Shown in pieces: positions 10,688-22,096 of a stretch of 64,000 nucleotides of DNA. A program made the position numbers and the translations under genes. The notes under the pieces are model-generated. The model did no database searches, had not been told where the DNA came from, and saw nothing but the letters and a program-made list of their open reading frames with translations. The stretch comes from Epiperipatus broadwayi (Eukaryota; Onychophora; Udeonychophora; Euonychophora; Peripatidae), in NCBI GenBank assembly GCA_028023455.1, contig JAQFVV010000050.1, positions 3,600,626-3,664,625 of the forward strand, written 5' to 3'. The stretch's first letter is position 1. Each line of letters begins with the position of its first letter.

Positions 10688-11142
10688 GAATAACAATCTA
10701 TATGGATGAGACATTGGTGAGCTTTGTAAAATTAGTAGAATAGCTAAATACAATTAATTTAAAATTTTCACACATTTTGCTGTAATTGCACAAATATTGA
10801 AACAAAAATGGAGTCCGATTCATTATACATTAAAGATGGATTGAAAACATTGGATAGATTAATGCTATATTGGATAGAGTGGAAATATTAATTATTCAAA
10901 TTAATGTAAAACACTAAATCCAGATAATTCAGTTTTACATCCCAGCAATTTCTCATTTTGATTAAGGAAAGATTTTTTATGTGGATATTCAGAGTGCTGT
11001 AGATCAGACCAAACTATGTTTTGTAATTGCTACAGGAGACATTAATGTTATGAATTAGAAAACAAGTGAAATACAAAAATGTTGTGAATAAATTATGGTT
11101 TAGAGTTACAAATTAAAAAGGATTAGACTTATGTAGGCCTGT
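10688..11142. other. AT-rich stretch, nothing recognised
   Basis: No frame or repeat is supported here. Confidence 0.5.
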
Positions 11143-11238
11143 CAAGCGTTGGTGGCTGAGAGGTTAGCGCAGCTGCTATCCAAGCAGTTGTCCTGGGTTC
11201 GTGCCCGGCCGACGGCTTGACATATGAGAAAAAAAAAT
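11143..11238 (+). mobile_element. tRNA-derived SINE, short subtype, well preserved
   Basis: A box TGGCTGAGAGG at 11153-11163 and B box GGTTCGTGCCC at 11196-11206, spaced as in a tRNA gene, followed by GACGGCTTGACATATGAG and an A tail. Both pol III boxes look functional, although there is no tRNA cloverleaf to call it a tRNA gene. Confidence 0.9.
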
Positions 11239-11815
11239 TATAAAATTGAAAAATATCAAAAAAAAAAAAAAAAGGAAATATCCAATGAAGATATATTACA
11301 GAGTTTGATTATAGATTGTTTAACTTAAAACATTTATTTCAAGACTATAATACGTTTAGTATTCAACATAGGATGTATAGGTGGAATTGTGGGATGTAAG
11401 GTAGATTGAATGCAAAGTTATTAACAATTGATACCTCTAGTTTTCCAAATATGCTAATAAATTTATACTGAAATTTTCAAATTTCTTTATATATACCAAT
11501 CTTTGATGATGGGTCAGATAATAATAAGAAAAGAAAGTAGCACTCTACTAAATCTGTTGGTAAAACATGAAAGGAACACAGCTTCATTGGTAAATTTCTA
11601 ATTGAGTTATGAAATGCATGAAAAAAAAAAGGAATAACAAAACATTTTTTTTTACCAAAAAATGTGAAATGTTATAATAAGATTTATAATCATATAAAAG
11701 CATATATTTTCCCATTGAGATGATCAAAGTACAAAAATTTCCAACAAGGATTTCATCTTATTATATGATGAAAAGTTGTTTCAGCAGCAAATAGAAAAAT
11801 TATACTTTTATTAAA
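11239..11815. other. AT-rich stretch, nothing recognised
   Basis: A-rich runs around 11240-11275 continue the SINE tail. The rest holds nothing I can support. Confidence 0.5.
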
Positions 11816-11819
11816 AATA

Positions 11820-12085
11820 GGCATTATTGAATGACTTAAGGAACCAAAATGAAACTGTGTTGGACATATATCTGTAAGAACGAATAATAGATGGCAGTTG
11901 AAGTTTTAAACTGAATATCAAAAAATTGTAAAAGACATGGATGGATGGATGAATGAAATAAGGGTGTTAGCTAATGTCGTTTGGAGAAAAGAAATTATAG
12001 CTCAGAGAAACTGAATTAAACTTAAGGAGAATTTTATCCTGCATTGGATCAATAATAATTGAAAATGATTAGATGATGATGATGT
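11820..12085 (+). pseudogene. RTE-type LINE, eroded 3' end
   Basis: ATTGAATGACTTAAGGAACC aligns with the GACTTCATTGAAAAAATTAA region of the RTE copy at 8339, and the following blocks (TTGGACATAT, AATAATAGATGG, TTGTAAAAGACATGG, ATGGATGAATGAAATAA, TCCTGCATTGGATCAATA) follow the same order. It ends in GATGATGATGATG at 12072-12084. Stops occur throughout. Confidence 0.75.
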
Positions 12086-13174
12086 ATGCATGTATAATGG
12101 TGGATTTTATAAAACTGGATGAAATGAGATGCAGTAATTTTTCTTTGCATTCAGAAATAATTGTTAAAATACTTATCTCTATTTTGTATTTTTTGTGACT
12201 AAATGTATTTTTTATTTTATTTTGTACATTATTTGTTACCCAAGCTAAAATAAGTTTAACCATTTGAGCCTCTCACACTGGTATACAATATATATATAAT
12301 TATTGATCGTCAGTAAATTTTTGTAGTTTTTCTTAAATATTTTAGTCAGTCACACTTTTTAAAAATTATACCTTGAGTATATTTTAAGTTTTTGTACATA
12401 GAATATAGAATCGTCTCAAAGTAAAGAAAAAAAACCTTCGCTTTTTATCAAAAGTTCAAGGTAAAATTCAAATCAATATATCAGTACATATATATATATA
12501 TATAATCAATATCTAAAACAATATAAAATGTTTAAAGTTAAAGAATTTAAAGGATAAAAAAATACACTTGTTGGACCTTTATAAAATGATTGTCACAGAT
12601 TGATAGTGAGAAACAAACGAAAACAACTAATAATAATATAGTAATAACTAACTGCTTCATATTTAAACACAAAATAATTTATTATTTAATAAATAATGAA
12701 TAGCTATTTGCTTGGGTGGTTATTTATTTTTAACAAATATTTTTCGCTAAAAATCTTTACACTTTTTTAAAGTTCGATCAATTTAATTTTTTCACGAAGT
12801 TTACCATTTGCAAATTATATTATCAAATTAATTATAAGCTAATTTTAATAATTTATTAATTAATTATTGTTTTGTGTTGCAGTTTATTTTAATTTGGATA
12901 ATTTATGTTTTTTAATAAAAATTTATTGTGTTTATAAAATTAAATTTTTAAACATTGTTTATCATTGTAATATAACTCTAATTTATTTTTTATTAAATTA
13001 AGTGTGAGACTAGACCGATATTAAATTCATAAAAGAAGTTGTTTCTTGTCACTAAACAAACATTATCATGATAAAAAATTTAAGTTAAATTATATTTATT
13101 TTCTGTTACATTAGTAAATTCATATCATAATTTAAACTATATTTACTAACTTGAATTTTATTCATAGTAATTTT

Positions 13175-13211
<37 letters not shown>

Positions 13212-13714
13212 CAATTTAACTTCTGTACTATAGTTTAAAGTTGTAAAGTAGGAAAGCAAACTGTAGTCTCAAAGTTTCATAAAATAAAATCATGTTTAAC
13301 CAACTCTTATATTTCTAATTACTTATTTCATTTTTCCCTTGATTTTTTTTTCTTTTACACAAAAGGATATATTTTGGTACGTTGTACATTATATTTTAAA
13401 ACATTTGAAACACCCTATAGCTAGATTATTCCAGCCACACATCCCCTTTAAATAAAGAGGTCTCAAATTATAGCAGCTCATTGAAAATATTGATCCAATA
13501 TATATTAAAATTCAAGTTAATTTAAATAAGACGTATAATAAGTAAATAAGCAAAGATTTTTCATTGCAAATAAACAAACATGATTTCAGCTAGAGCTGTG
13601 CTTTATATCTATTTAGTATTTTTTAAGTACATTTAATTGATTCTAATATTAAAAATTAATGTGAATTAATTTTTACAAACTTTTTTATTTTATGAATCAT
13701 TTCCTTATATGATC
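12086..13714. other. AT-rich DNA with microsatellites, no gene seen
   Basis: Contains (TA)n at about 12488-12502 and an (AC)n run followed by (AT)n at 13174-13211. No coding relic or family repeat is supported. 13425-13480 resembles one arm of the hairpin at 62018-62140 (CAGCCACAC, CCTTTAAATAAAG, GCTCATTGAAAA). Confidence 0.55.
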
Positions 13715-14180
13715 ATTCGTCAGCATTTTCAACCAGTATCAATCCACTACAAATCTCTTAAAGATTAATTTATTTTCTTTGATCCATAACTTTTCTTCAT
13801 ATTAGTGAACCAAACTTCCTTATACGATCTGTTTACCTACATGTGATATTTTTTAAATAGTTTACAACCTCTTATCACTTACTTTAAAACTTCAATTAGT
13901 TGTCTATTATCTTCTCTCCTCCAATCTTTTCATCCCAGTATGCTTTTAGCCCCTTAAATCAACCTATCAGATTTGTTTCTCCAATCCATTTATATCATGC
14001 ATGACTTCTATTTAAATCATTTGCACTTTTTTACAAATTCCTTTAAGTCTTCAATTAATTATCTATTATTAACTCATTTCTCCTAGAAATGTGTCTATTC
14101 CAGCTTCCTTTGAACCTCTTTATTCTTTTACTGATGTCAATAATACCAATTCTCCCATTAGCATAGTTTTCTTTTGATTC
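13715..14180 (-). pseudogene. RTE-type LINE 3' end on the minus strand, internally repeated
   Basis: Read on the minus strand, the last 80 bp (ATGGATCAAAGAAAAT, TTAAGAGATTTGTA, GTGGATTGATACTGG, TTGAAAATGCTGACGA) align block for block with the end of the plus-strand RTE copy at 8540-8610. Upstream, a segment like GGAAGCTGGAATAGACAC (about 14105) recurs in altered form nearer 13930, so an internal duplication or two nested ends may be present. No frame stays open. Confidence 0.6.
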
Positions 14181-14207
14181 ATTGTTCTTATTAATTTCAT
14201 CTACATT

Positions 14208-14820
14208 TTGATTACATTACATAGACATTTTTTAAAGATGAGACAAAAAAGATTACATGTTGAAATGTATAATAATATCATTCAACAGGTAAATAAATTT
14301 AAATATTTGGGTAGTTGGTCGAGTGAGGATAAAAAAAGTGAAGATGAAGATAAAAGAAGAATAACATTGACAAAGGAAGCATTTATTAAGAGAAAGAAAA
14401 TATTTTGTAGGCATTTGGTTGGTTGTGAAATGTGGACAGTAAATAAAAAAAAATTAGGAACAGATTGAAAATCTTATAGATGTGGTCATCCATGGAGAAG
14501 GATGGTAACAAATGAAGGAAAAAGTAAATGAAAAAAGAAGATTGATTGACAAAATTAGAGATAGAATGAGAAACTGGATTTGGATATATTCAGAAAGAAG
14601 AATAGCTTGATGAAAGATTTTTTAGAGGAAATTATGAATAAAAACAAGAAAGAATGGAAAAAGTTGATTTTGCAGAATGATATAAAAAGGGAGATGAAAT
14701 ATGGGAAATTGAAGATCTGGGTAGGAAGAGAACAGACTGGAAAAATGAGTGAACTTGTGATGTGATTTCTCTCTAGAACTGTCCATAGAATAATACTATT
14801 GATGACGATGATTTTCAATT
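14208..14820 (+). pseudogene. non-LTR retrotransposon, C-terminal part of ORF2
   Basis: The frame at 14208-14465 reads VNKFKYLGSWSSEDKKSEDE, RRITLTKEAFIKRKKIF and GCEMWTVNKKKLG. This is the block after the reverse transcriptase of RTE-like LINEs (FKYLGS..T.DG, RI..AK.AF, GCE.WTL). After a stop, further purine-rich sequence to about 14760 corresponds to the eroded C-terminus, and ATAGAATAATACTATTGATG leads to a GATGACGATGAT end. It belongs to a different subfamily from the copy at 7982, since the Ser-Glu-Asp-rich spacer is not shared. Confidence 0.75.
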
Positions 14821-14884
14821 ATTCATCAAATATAATAAACCAATTCTAGTATATTGTAAACACTGAAGTTTAAGATTCATTAAA

Positions 14885-15168
14885 GGTAATTTGAATACAG
14901 ACTTTCAAGCTTTCTTCAGCTATTCACTCCATATTATTTAACTGATACACATGACTTGTGAAACAGATAAGTGATCTTCAATATATGTGTTTTGTGCTGA
15001 ATCAGCACTCATCACTTGGTCCAGACCATCATCTCCCACACATACCTATAATAAGTGCTCAGTTTATATTAAGATAACAAATCTTTCAACTTTAATGAAT
15101 GTGGTCATGTGTATCAGTTATATAAGATGGAGTGAGTAGCTGAAGGAAGCTTGAAAGTTTGTCTTCAT
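14885..15168. mobile_element. family A palindromic element
   Basis: ACAGACTTTCAAGCTTTCTT on the left pairs with AAGGAAGCTTGAAAGTTTGT on the right, and CTGATACACATGAC pairs with GTCATGTGTATCAG. The interior holds a hammerhead-like motif and the GTGCTCAGTTTATATTAAGA block shared with the palindromes at 29.2 and 55.4 kb. Confidence 0.8.
14978..15024 (-). ncRNA. degenerate hammerhead motif (family A)
   Basis: Minus strand: CCAA, GTGATGA (C3 changed to G), stem II GTGCT/AGCAC intact with loop GATTC, AAAA in place of GAAA, then ACATATATTG. Stem II is preserved but two core positions are lost. Confidence 0.6.
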
Positions 15169-15225
15169 ATATTCATAATATCATAAAAATATATTAATAA
15201 TTCTCCAAACATTTGAAAATCCATG

Positions 15226-16404
15226 TACACCTGGGTCTCATTTTATGTGGTGGATAGGTTCTGCAGAAAACCTATATTAAAATAATTGCACACAAATAGA
15301 CAACTTACCTTGAAAAATGGAGGATACATTCTCTAATTTTCAGAAATCACATAAAAGCAGAGCAGCAAGGAAAAATTTGCATAAAAAATAAGGAAATAAA
15401 GTATGACTAATAAAAAATTTCAAATATTTAAAAAAAATTGATACAAGACAAACTTTTTTTACTTTTTTTATTAATTACAGCATTTAATTTTACATTTTTA
15501 TACATATTTTAATCACTATCACTATTTGACAATATGCAGTTCATTTGTGAAATTGGTAAGAAATCAGATTCATCACAAGAGGAAGTACAACTAGCACACT
15601 TTCAGTCTTGTGCTGTGTTAATGGTCTTCTAATGATGGTGATTAAAGTTTGAGACAATGATTTTACTAATTGTTTATAAAGCTTGTGATATCCAGCCTAC
15701 AGCTATTTAACTCTCATTGGAATTTAAGAGGTTGTTCATTGTGCAAACTCAGATTTCAGCATTTTCTGACATTTTTCTTTTTCTCACACATCAATGTAAA
15801 ATCTATGATTAAATGATTATTACTTATCAAAAAATAATAAACTTGTCTTCATTTGATAGATTTTTTTTTGTTTACTACTGAAATAAAATTTAAATGTTTA
15901 CATTTTGTTTCTATATTTAAAAAAATGAGATTGCAATCAAAACAAAAAGATTATACATTATCATTAGAAAGATTATTTTCAGTTTACAAAATCAAAAAAA
16001 TCTTCTTAATTTCTGATTATTTTTAAAAATCTAAAATAATATTTATTTCTGTTATATCTAACAAAATATGTTTTAAAAGTTTAAAATTTTTGAATATTTA
16101 TTACAATATTTTTATACTCATAAGTATAAATAGGTTATTTACATAGAAGCTCAGATTCTTAAATGGCTTCATGCCTTATTCCCTTTAGCTGCTAATATAA
16201 TGTTATATTTTTGAAAAAAAAATATTTCAAGGCAAAATAAGTTATTAATAATTTAAATTTCTTGATATCTAATAAATATAGTGAAATATGAACTTCTTTA
16301 TCACACAAAAGAAAACCCGCATAAAAAGATATTAAGAAGAAACATGAATTGCATAACTTCAAAATCTCATTAAAAAAATCTGCATAAAATGAGACCCAGG
16401 TGTA
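15226..16404. mobile_element. non-autonomous pogo/Tigger-like DNA transposon
   Basis: A perfect 20-bp terminal inverted repeat, CACCTGGGTCTCATTTTATG at 15228-15247 and its complement at 16383-16402, encloses 1175 bp and is flanked on both sides by TA (15226-15227, 16403-16404). A TA duplication and termini starting CA fit the pogo/Tigger branch of Tc1/mariner elements. The subterminal GGTTCTGCAGAAAACC also recalls Tigger ends. No transposase frame is visible: the interior is AT-rich with stops in every frame. It would need an enzyme in trans. The superfamily assignment rests on the termini only. Confidence 0.75.
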
Positions 16405-16904
16405 TATTAAAATTGACCCAATCCATTAAATTAATTGCAATAATAATATTAAAAAAAATTCAGTCTTATAAATTTGTATTTTAATATATAATTATTAAAA
16501 AAATATTTTAAATACAAGCATTTAAAAAATAAAAACATTTTATAAAAAAATTAAAAAAAATATTGAGATTATTTTTTTTATCAGATGTTTTATTTTATGT
16601 GATTAAAATGTATTGAAATGTAAAGTTACTATTTTCATATTCTATTGCCTAGAAATAACTAGTTATTTATATTCGACATCTTTTATATTTTGCAATTAAA
16701 TAAAAAATAAATATAGATGATATAGACAGTTTTAGAGAGAACAATAAAATGATATTTTAACATTATGGAAAAAAAATAGGTGTGTTCTACAATTTTAGGT
16801 AATTGGAGAAGGCAAAAGATGAGAACCGTTTCTCTTGGAGTTATTATCTTTAATTGAAGTATTAAAATTTCTTTCGACTTTTTCTCCTTATTTGTTTTGA
16901 TTAA

Positions 16905-17032
16905 TTATATATATAATATACCATATACTCCTTAAATAAAACACTTTATAATGCAAAAAGAAATAAATCATACGTCAAAATTAAATTGTAAAGTGTTAAT
17001 TAAGGAGTATATGGTATATTATATATAGTTAT
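16905..17032. repeat. foldback element, about 128 bp
   Basis: ATATAATATACCATATACTC, then CTTAA and AACACTTTA on the left pair with TAAAGTGTT, TTAAG and GAGTATATGGTATATTATAT on the right around a loop of about 35 bp. The arms match nearly perfectly, so it is either young or maintained by conversion. Confidence 0.8.
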
Positions 17033-17247
17033 TATATTTGATACATTAATTTTAAATAGACTAGTAATATTGGTTGTTATAATATAAAGTAGAATTTTAG
17101 TATATTATGTAGATTTTAAGTCACCAAGCAAATAAATAATTGACAGACTTTTTTTGTGTTAATGTGACACATAGGCCGATGATAATAAGATTTTGTTCCA
17201 AACAAAATATTGACTTAAAAAAATACCATAAAAAAATAAAAGGCTTC

Positions 17248-17357
17248 TTTTTTTTTTTTTAAAATGTCATAGCATCGGCCGGGACACGAACCCGCAACCC
17301 GGGCAACTGCCTGCAAGTGCAAGGCAGTCGTGCTGACCTCTCAACCACCAATACAAG
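17248..17357 (-). mobile_element. tRNA-derived SINE, long subtype
   Basis: Minus strand: A-box region TGGTTGAGAGGTCAGCACG, internal TGCCTTGCACTTGCAGGCAG, B box GGGTTCGTGTCC, GATGCTATGACATTT and an A tail (the T run at 17248). Pol III boxes are well kept. Confidence 0.9.
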
Positions 17358-18805
17358 GCTTCTTGATACCAAAATTTCATCCATTTACATGCCTATGATA
17401 TAACGTTCGAATTTATTCTAAGCATTAAATTCTAAGCAAATTTTTTCAAAAAATTTCTATTTTTTTTCTTTTGGGTAGCTAATCATCATGTAATTCTGAG
17501 AAATATATTAGTACCTGATACCTTATAGTGACTATTTATGAAAAAATTCTGGTTTAATCTATTAAAATAAAGATACTTCCATTAATTTAATAACACTACA
17601 TATTAATTAAAATATCCATAGTATTGCCAATTATTAGTTATTGCTTGTTTCGAGCTTATATTGATTTGTATATAAGAATTTTTCACTAGGTTTAACAAAA
17701 AAAATACATATTTCTTATTTTAATGCATGATAACTAGTATTGTTGGGGTATTTTTAATTTAGTAATTAATAATGCATATTTAATAATTGATAATAATACA
17801 TATTTGGAAAAGGTTTGTTATATAATGTCAATATCATTCAAAAAGTAAATAAATAAAAAATTAAATTCCTATCTAATAAAAGACATGTATAATGGAAAAA
17901 TATTGAGATATTAACACAGGCATGGCAAGTTCAGTGTTAGATACTTTCAGTTTCACTAAATGTCTGTAAAATAAATGGATAGTGACAGTGGATGATCTGA
18001 GATTTTGCATAGCATATAGTTATGGTATGATAAAGTTGAGGAAAAAGATGCATACATTTTTTTTAAAAATCTCAATATAGATGGAATCAATATTTTTTTA
18101 ATAAAGCCTCAACAATAAACCCTATTATCATGCAATACTTACAATACTAGTAAATTCGAATTTGTGTTAGTATTAAATTTATTCATTTGAATACAATTAA
18201 GAATTATACATAAGAATATCAAAATAATAGACAGTAATAATAATTAAGTTAAATATTTCTTTTTACAAATATGAGTTTATGAAATACATTAACTTAGCAT
18301 AATATGGAAATTAAGATCTAAATTGAACAACTCTTAAAGGTAAATTGATGATGTAGTTTATCTTGTGAAATATCATTTGCAAAAGAAAGATTAATTCCAA
18401 AAAAATAAAAAGATTCAGATCTTTGGAAAAGGCAATTTTTAAAATCTTGGTATTTATAGAAATATGAATATAAGGCTTATCATATTAAATTAGTTTGTGA
18501 AAAGGCAGAACATCTCCATTTATCATTGCTTATGTTTCTACATTGTAGTTTTAATATATATATATATATATCATATTAATATTACTATTTGTAGTTTTAA
18601 TATATATATATATATGTCATATTATTATTACTATTTTAAAAGAAATGGACTTTATCCTAGCTGTTGTAAAATTTCCTTCCATACGCATATGAAGAAAATT
18701 GATGCAGTTTTGAATTTGGCAAGTTTTAACACTACACGGAATATCCCGAAAATAGTAATAATAATATGACATCTTTTATCCGTGAAAATATTAGAATTAA
18801 TATAT
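17358..18805. other. AT-rich DNA, no gene seen
   Basis: Includes two (TA)n runs near 18556 and 18600 within a short duplication (TTGTAGTTTTAATATATA occurs twice, about 50 bp apart). The 90-codon frame at 18497 crosses these runs and is chance. Confidence 0.55.
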
Positions 18806-18809
18806 ATAT

Positions 18810-19138
18810 AAGACATATTTTGTGGGTTCATCCATATTAAAAAATTTAAATATTGATATACCGACATTTTGACTTGATCACATAAGTCATCAACTGGGTG
18901 ATAAAAGGTGCAAACTTCCTCCTATTTGCAAATATTTTTTTAAAAAACATTCTTAATTTAACATTTGTACTATTAGTGGAACTTTAACATTTTTTTTCAA
19001 ATCAGTGATTGTAGAGCCTCTACAACTGTCTTTCTACCTTTTATCACCCAGTGGATAACTTGTGTGATCAAGTCGAAATGTCGGTATATCAATATTTACA
19101 TTTTTTAACATGGATGAACCCGCAAAATATGTCTTTTA
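18810..19138 (+). mobile_element. PLE-derived inverted-repeat relic (PLE3)
   Basis: Arms of about 90-100 bp (18810-18905 and 19037-19138) are inverted copies: AAGACATATTTTGTGGGTTC against GAACCCGCAAAATATGTCTT, then the CCGACATTTTGACTTGATCA region. Between them lies GCAAACTTCCTCCTATTTGC, which continues in the order seen at the C-terminus and 3' UTR of the PLE2 frame (61426-61560). It is a short PLE derivative keeping only its tail and inverted terminal repeats. Confidence 0.75.
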
Positions 19139-19204
19139 TATATGCAACCCATGAAAATCTTTGTATCAACATATATATATTTGGAAATTGTTATTATATT
19201 AATA

Positions 19205-20075
19205 GAATATTAAACCATTAAAACATCACATGATCACAGTATCTTATGCTTATAGAATTTGTTAAAACAGTAGCAATTCTCTCCATATAACAGGATTATC
19301 AACTTCAAGCCATAGTCATCAATGGCTGAAGGTATAGATACTGAACTGGTTTCAGATTTTTATGACTATACAAATAGCCTGGATTATAAACATTATTGTG
19401 GTTTATCTTGGCTCATATCTGTGTAGTTAACTAAAAAAGTAAAACGTGGCTGCCGAATAGTTCATTAAATTCAATGTATAGTGTTCTCAGATCAAAGGCT
19501 CTTCATTGAAAAAATCCACAAGCTGCAAACTGGTCTGAAAACATTGAATAAGTAGGCATTGGATAGGGATTTTGATGCACAAACTTTCTAGTATCCATTC
19601 ATTCCTATGGATTCTACTAGCTGACATCAACTGTATAGATTTTGTAAGCCATAAATGATAATCATGTGATGTTTTAGAAGTTCAATAACAACCCTGGCCA
19701 AAGGTTGTTAGTGATCATGATTACTAAAAATGAAAGATACTAAAATATATAGCTACTAAATTGGATTCAGAATGATGTGATTATACAAGAGAATTGTCTT
19801 GACTTGAAAACATTATTGTTTTTACTTTGGGCTCACAACTTTATGATTAACAAAAAAAGATAAAAGATAGCTGCTGAAGAGTTGCATTAGATCCAACATC
19901 TATGTACAGTGTTCTTCAGATCCAAGGCTCTTCAGGAATAAAGGCCACAAGTTAGATACTAGTTTGGGGATAGTGATTGATTAGGCACTAGACAGAGATT
20001 TTGATGCACAAATCTTCTAGCACTCATTGATTCCTATGACTTACATTGAATATCACTACTGTATGGAAAGAGTTG
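19205..20075. repeat. family B foldback elements, two in tandem
   Basis: ATTAAACCATTAAAACATCA near 19206 and ATCATGTGATGTTTTAGAAG near 19664 are inverted ends. The interior carries the family B blocks (CCACAAGCTGCAAACTGGTC, GATTTTGATGCACAAACTTT, ATTCATTCCTATGG). A second diverged copy runs 19860-20065 (CAAGGCTCTTCAGGAATAAA, CCACAAGTTAGATACTAGTT). A hammerhead-like box is recognisable but broken in both. Confidence 0.65.
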
Positions 20076-20740
20076 CCTCTTGTTAATATGGATGTGCTTT
20101 AATAAAATTTGCTAAATACTTTTTTGCATTCCCATTGAGATTGGTTTCTGTTTGCATTTGTTGATATGAGTCTTTCTTTTATGAATTCCTTTAAAACATT
20201 TGATTCTTACTTTATATCCATTAATCCAAGCATTAATGATTTCCAAACACCCAGAATTAAGTATGCCAACAGAAAGGAACACTTATATTGTTCTCATTTT
20301 GTGCTACCTTCTGATGCATCCATCATTTACAGCAGATGTACAAATATTGGTATAAACTAAGGGCAAAATTATTGAAGATAGCAGAATTAGTTCCACAAAT
20401 TCAGTTGGTCTGTTGTCACAGTACATTTATATATTGCATGAAGTAGATATTATGAATGCTTTGTTGCTTCAAAAGTAATATAACTTGATCAACCGTTGGC
20501 ATCTTATAGACCATGTTTTAGTGAAGGGTTTATTGCTCAGGAGTTTGTAAGAAGCTTGGTAAATGGAAATTACAGAGGTGAGCCATGATCTATAAACATT
20601 GAGTTCAAATACTTCAATTATCCACTGCACAATGTTTGTATTCACTATTATTTGAACATTTTAAGCACATGTTGAAGATCACATCATAAATCAGCACACA
20701 ATGAAATTAAGATTATAATGCTATTAAAATAGATTTTATC
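20076..20740. other. unassigned DNA
   Basis: Slightly less AT-rich, with no supported frame. The 64-codon frame at 20166-20357 is not recognised and is taken as chance. Confidence 0.45.
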
Positions 20741-20742
20741 CA

Positions 20743-20895
20743 AAAACATAGGATCTATATTTCAAATATTTAAAAAAAAAAAAGGACCTAGTTTCAAATA
20801 TTCAAAAACATAGGAACTATATTTCAAATAATCAAAAACATAGGATCTATGTTTCAAATATTTAAATACATAGGACCTATGTTTCAACATAAGAC
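20743..20895 (+). repeat. minisatellite of about 30-bp units
   Basis: AAAAACATAGGATCTATATT followed by TCAAATAT recurs about four to five times with point changes (GGAACTATATT, GGATCTATGTT, GGACCTATGTT). Confidence 0.85.
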
Positions 20896-20899
20896 GTAA

Positions 20900-21620
20900 T
20901 TAGAATCATATACTTTTACTAAGCTTCAGTGTAAAATTGCTTATGAGTATTTTCTTACTTATGATACTATAGACAGAAAATTCTCTTAAGAATTTTGTTA
21001 CAGGTAAATTTGGTTTTGATACTAAAAATCGTAATATGTCCTCTGGCAATGATTGGGTTATTAGTGACTTAAATAATAAAAAAAACGTAGATTTCTATTC
21101 TCAAATGCCTAAGTAAATGCTGAATTTTATAAACAATATAAGGACTTAAATGTAAAGGATTGTTGATTGCCATAAAAAACTTTAAATGTCAAATTTCAAA
21201 AAAGTACTATCCCTTTCTAATTGTATTTAAGGTAGAACTCTTTTTAATACGATAAATTAAGAGCATCTACTTTCTTTAGCATCCTCTACAATGACATTGA
21301 GTAAATTTCCAACTCCATCCTAATTTCTGGCTTTTTCCTTAATCCAAGAAGTTAAAGTAGAGCAATAATTATTTTATTATATATTGTATAAGTGCAATGT
21401 GTTATTTTCATTTGGAAGACATGATATAAGAATAGAATGCAGTGGAAATTTACAATTAGGCACAGCATTCAAGTCTTCTTGAAAAAAATGTTTGCACAAA
21501 AGGAAGTTAATACAAAATATAGATGATTATTTAATACACAAATTAATGAACTAAATTGTAGTGTATTTATGACTTTTAGATCAATTTGAGTAATTATAAA
21601 TTTATTTAATGCACATTGAG
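20900..21620. other. unassigned DNA
   Basis: No stable frame. A short plus-strand peptide near 21000-21080 (TGKFGFDTKNRNMSSGNDW) reads as protein-like, but stops and lack of context prevent an assignment. Confidence 0.4.
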
Positions 21621-21625
21621 TAAGT

Positions 21626-21853
21626 AATATTTACTTAGGCAATAAACCTAAAGCATATGCGGTTGAAAATGCGAAGGTAGGGACCTCTACAGCTTTTAAC
21701 CACAAGCTTCACCTATTTATATAGAAAGTAGGTTGACGTAAAGAAGGTTTCCTCTTTTCTTCCAATGCATACGCTTGTGGTTAAGACCTGTAGAGGTCCC
21801 TACCTTCGCATTTGCAACCGCACATGCTTTAGGTTTATTGCCTTAGTAAATAT
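21626..21853. mobile_element. hairpin MITE with conserved core (copy 1)
   Basis: AATATTTACTTAGGCAATAA, CCTAAAGCATATGCGGTTG, then GCGAAGGTAGGGACCTCTAC and the ACCACAAGC block on the left pair with the right arm ending GCCTTAGTAAATAT. The arms are about 85 bp and the loop about 50 bp. A second element at 44019 shares the termini and the GAAGGTAGGGACCTCT core but not the sequence between them. Confidence 0.85.
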
Positions 21854-21905
21854 CAATTTGAGTAGTAGTTGCAAGTCTTATTTCTAATATAATGTCTTAT
21901 TTTTG

Positions 21906-21906
<1 letters not shown>

Positions 21907-21938
<32 letters not shown>

Positions 21939-21947
21939 TTATTTTTG

Positions 21948-21980
<33 letters not shown>
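21907..21980. repeat. (TA)n microsatellite, two runs
   Basis: Two TA runs are separated by TGTCTTATTTTTGT, which is also the sequence preceding the first run, so a (TA)n plus spacer unit has duplicated. Confidence 0.9.
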
Positions 21981-21983
<3 letters not shown>

Positions 21984-22096
21984 TATTGAAATGGCCATAA
22001 TCATTTGTGAGTAGTTGGTGTTGATAATGATGATATAATGTGAAGAATTGGCAATTTAGTATTTTTTTTTAACATAATGAAAGCAACATATGAAGT

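Noticed and set aside
11143-11238. A functional tRNA gene.
   Set aside because: A and B boxes are present but no acceptor stem, anticodon stem or anticodon loop can be folded. The A tail and repeated copies show it is a SINE.
18866-19090. Possible hammerhead in the PLE2/PLE3 arms (AGTTGATGACTT, CAAGT, CGAAATGTCGG).
   Set aside because: A stem ACTTG/CAAGT and a CGAAATGTC box exist, but the spacing between the TTGATGA-like box, the stem and GAAA does not fit the hammerhead core (two extra bases), so I did not call it.
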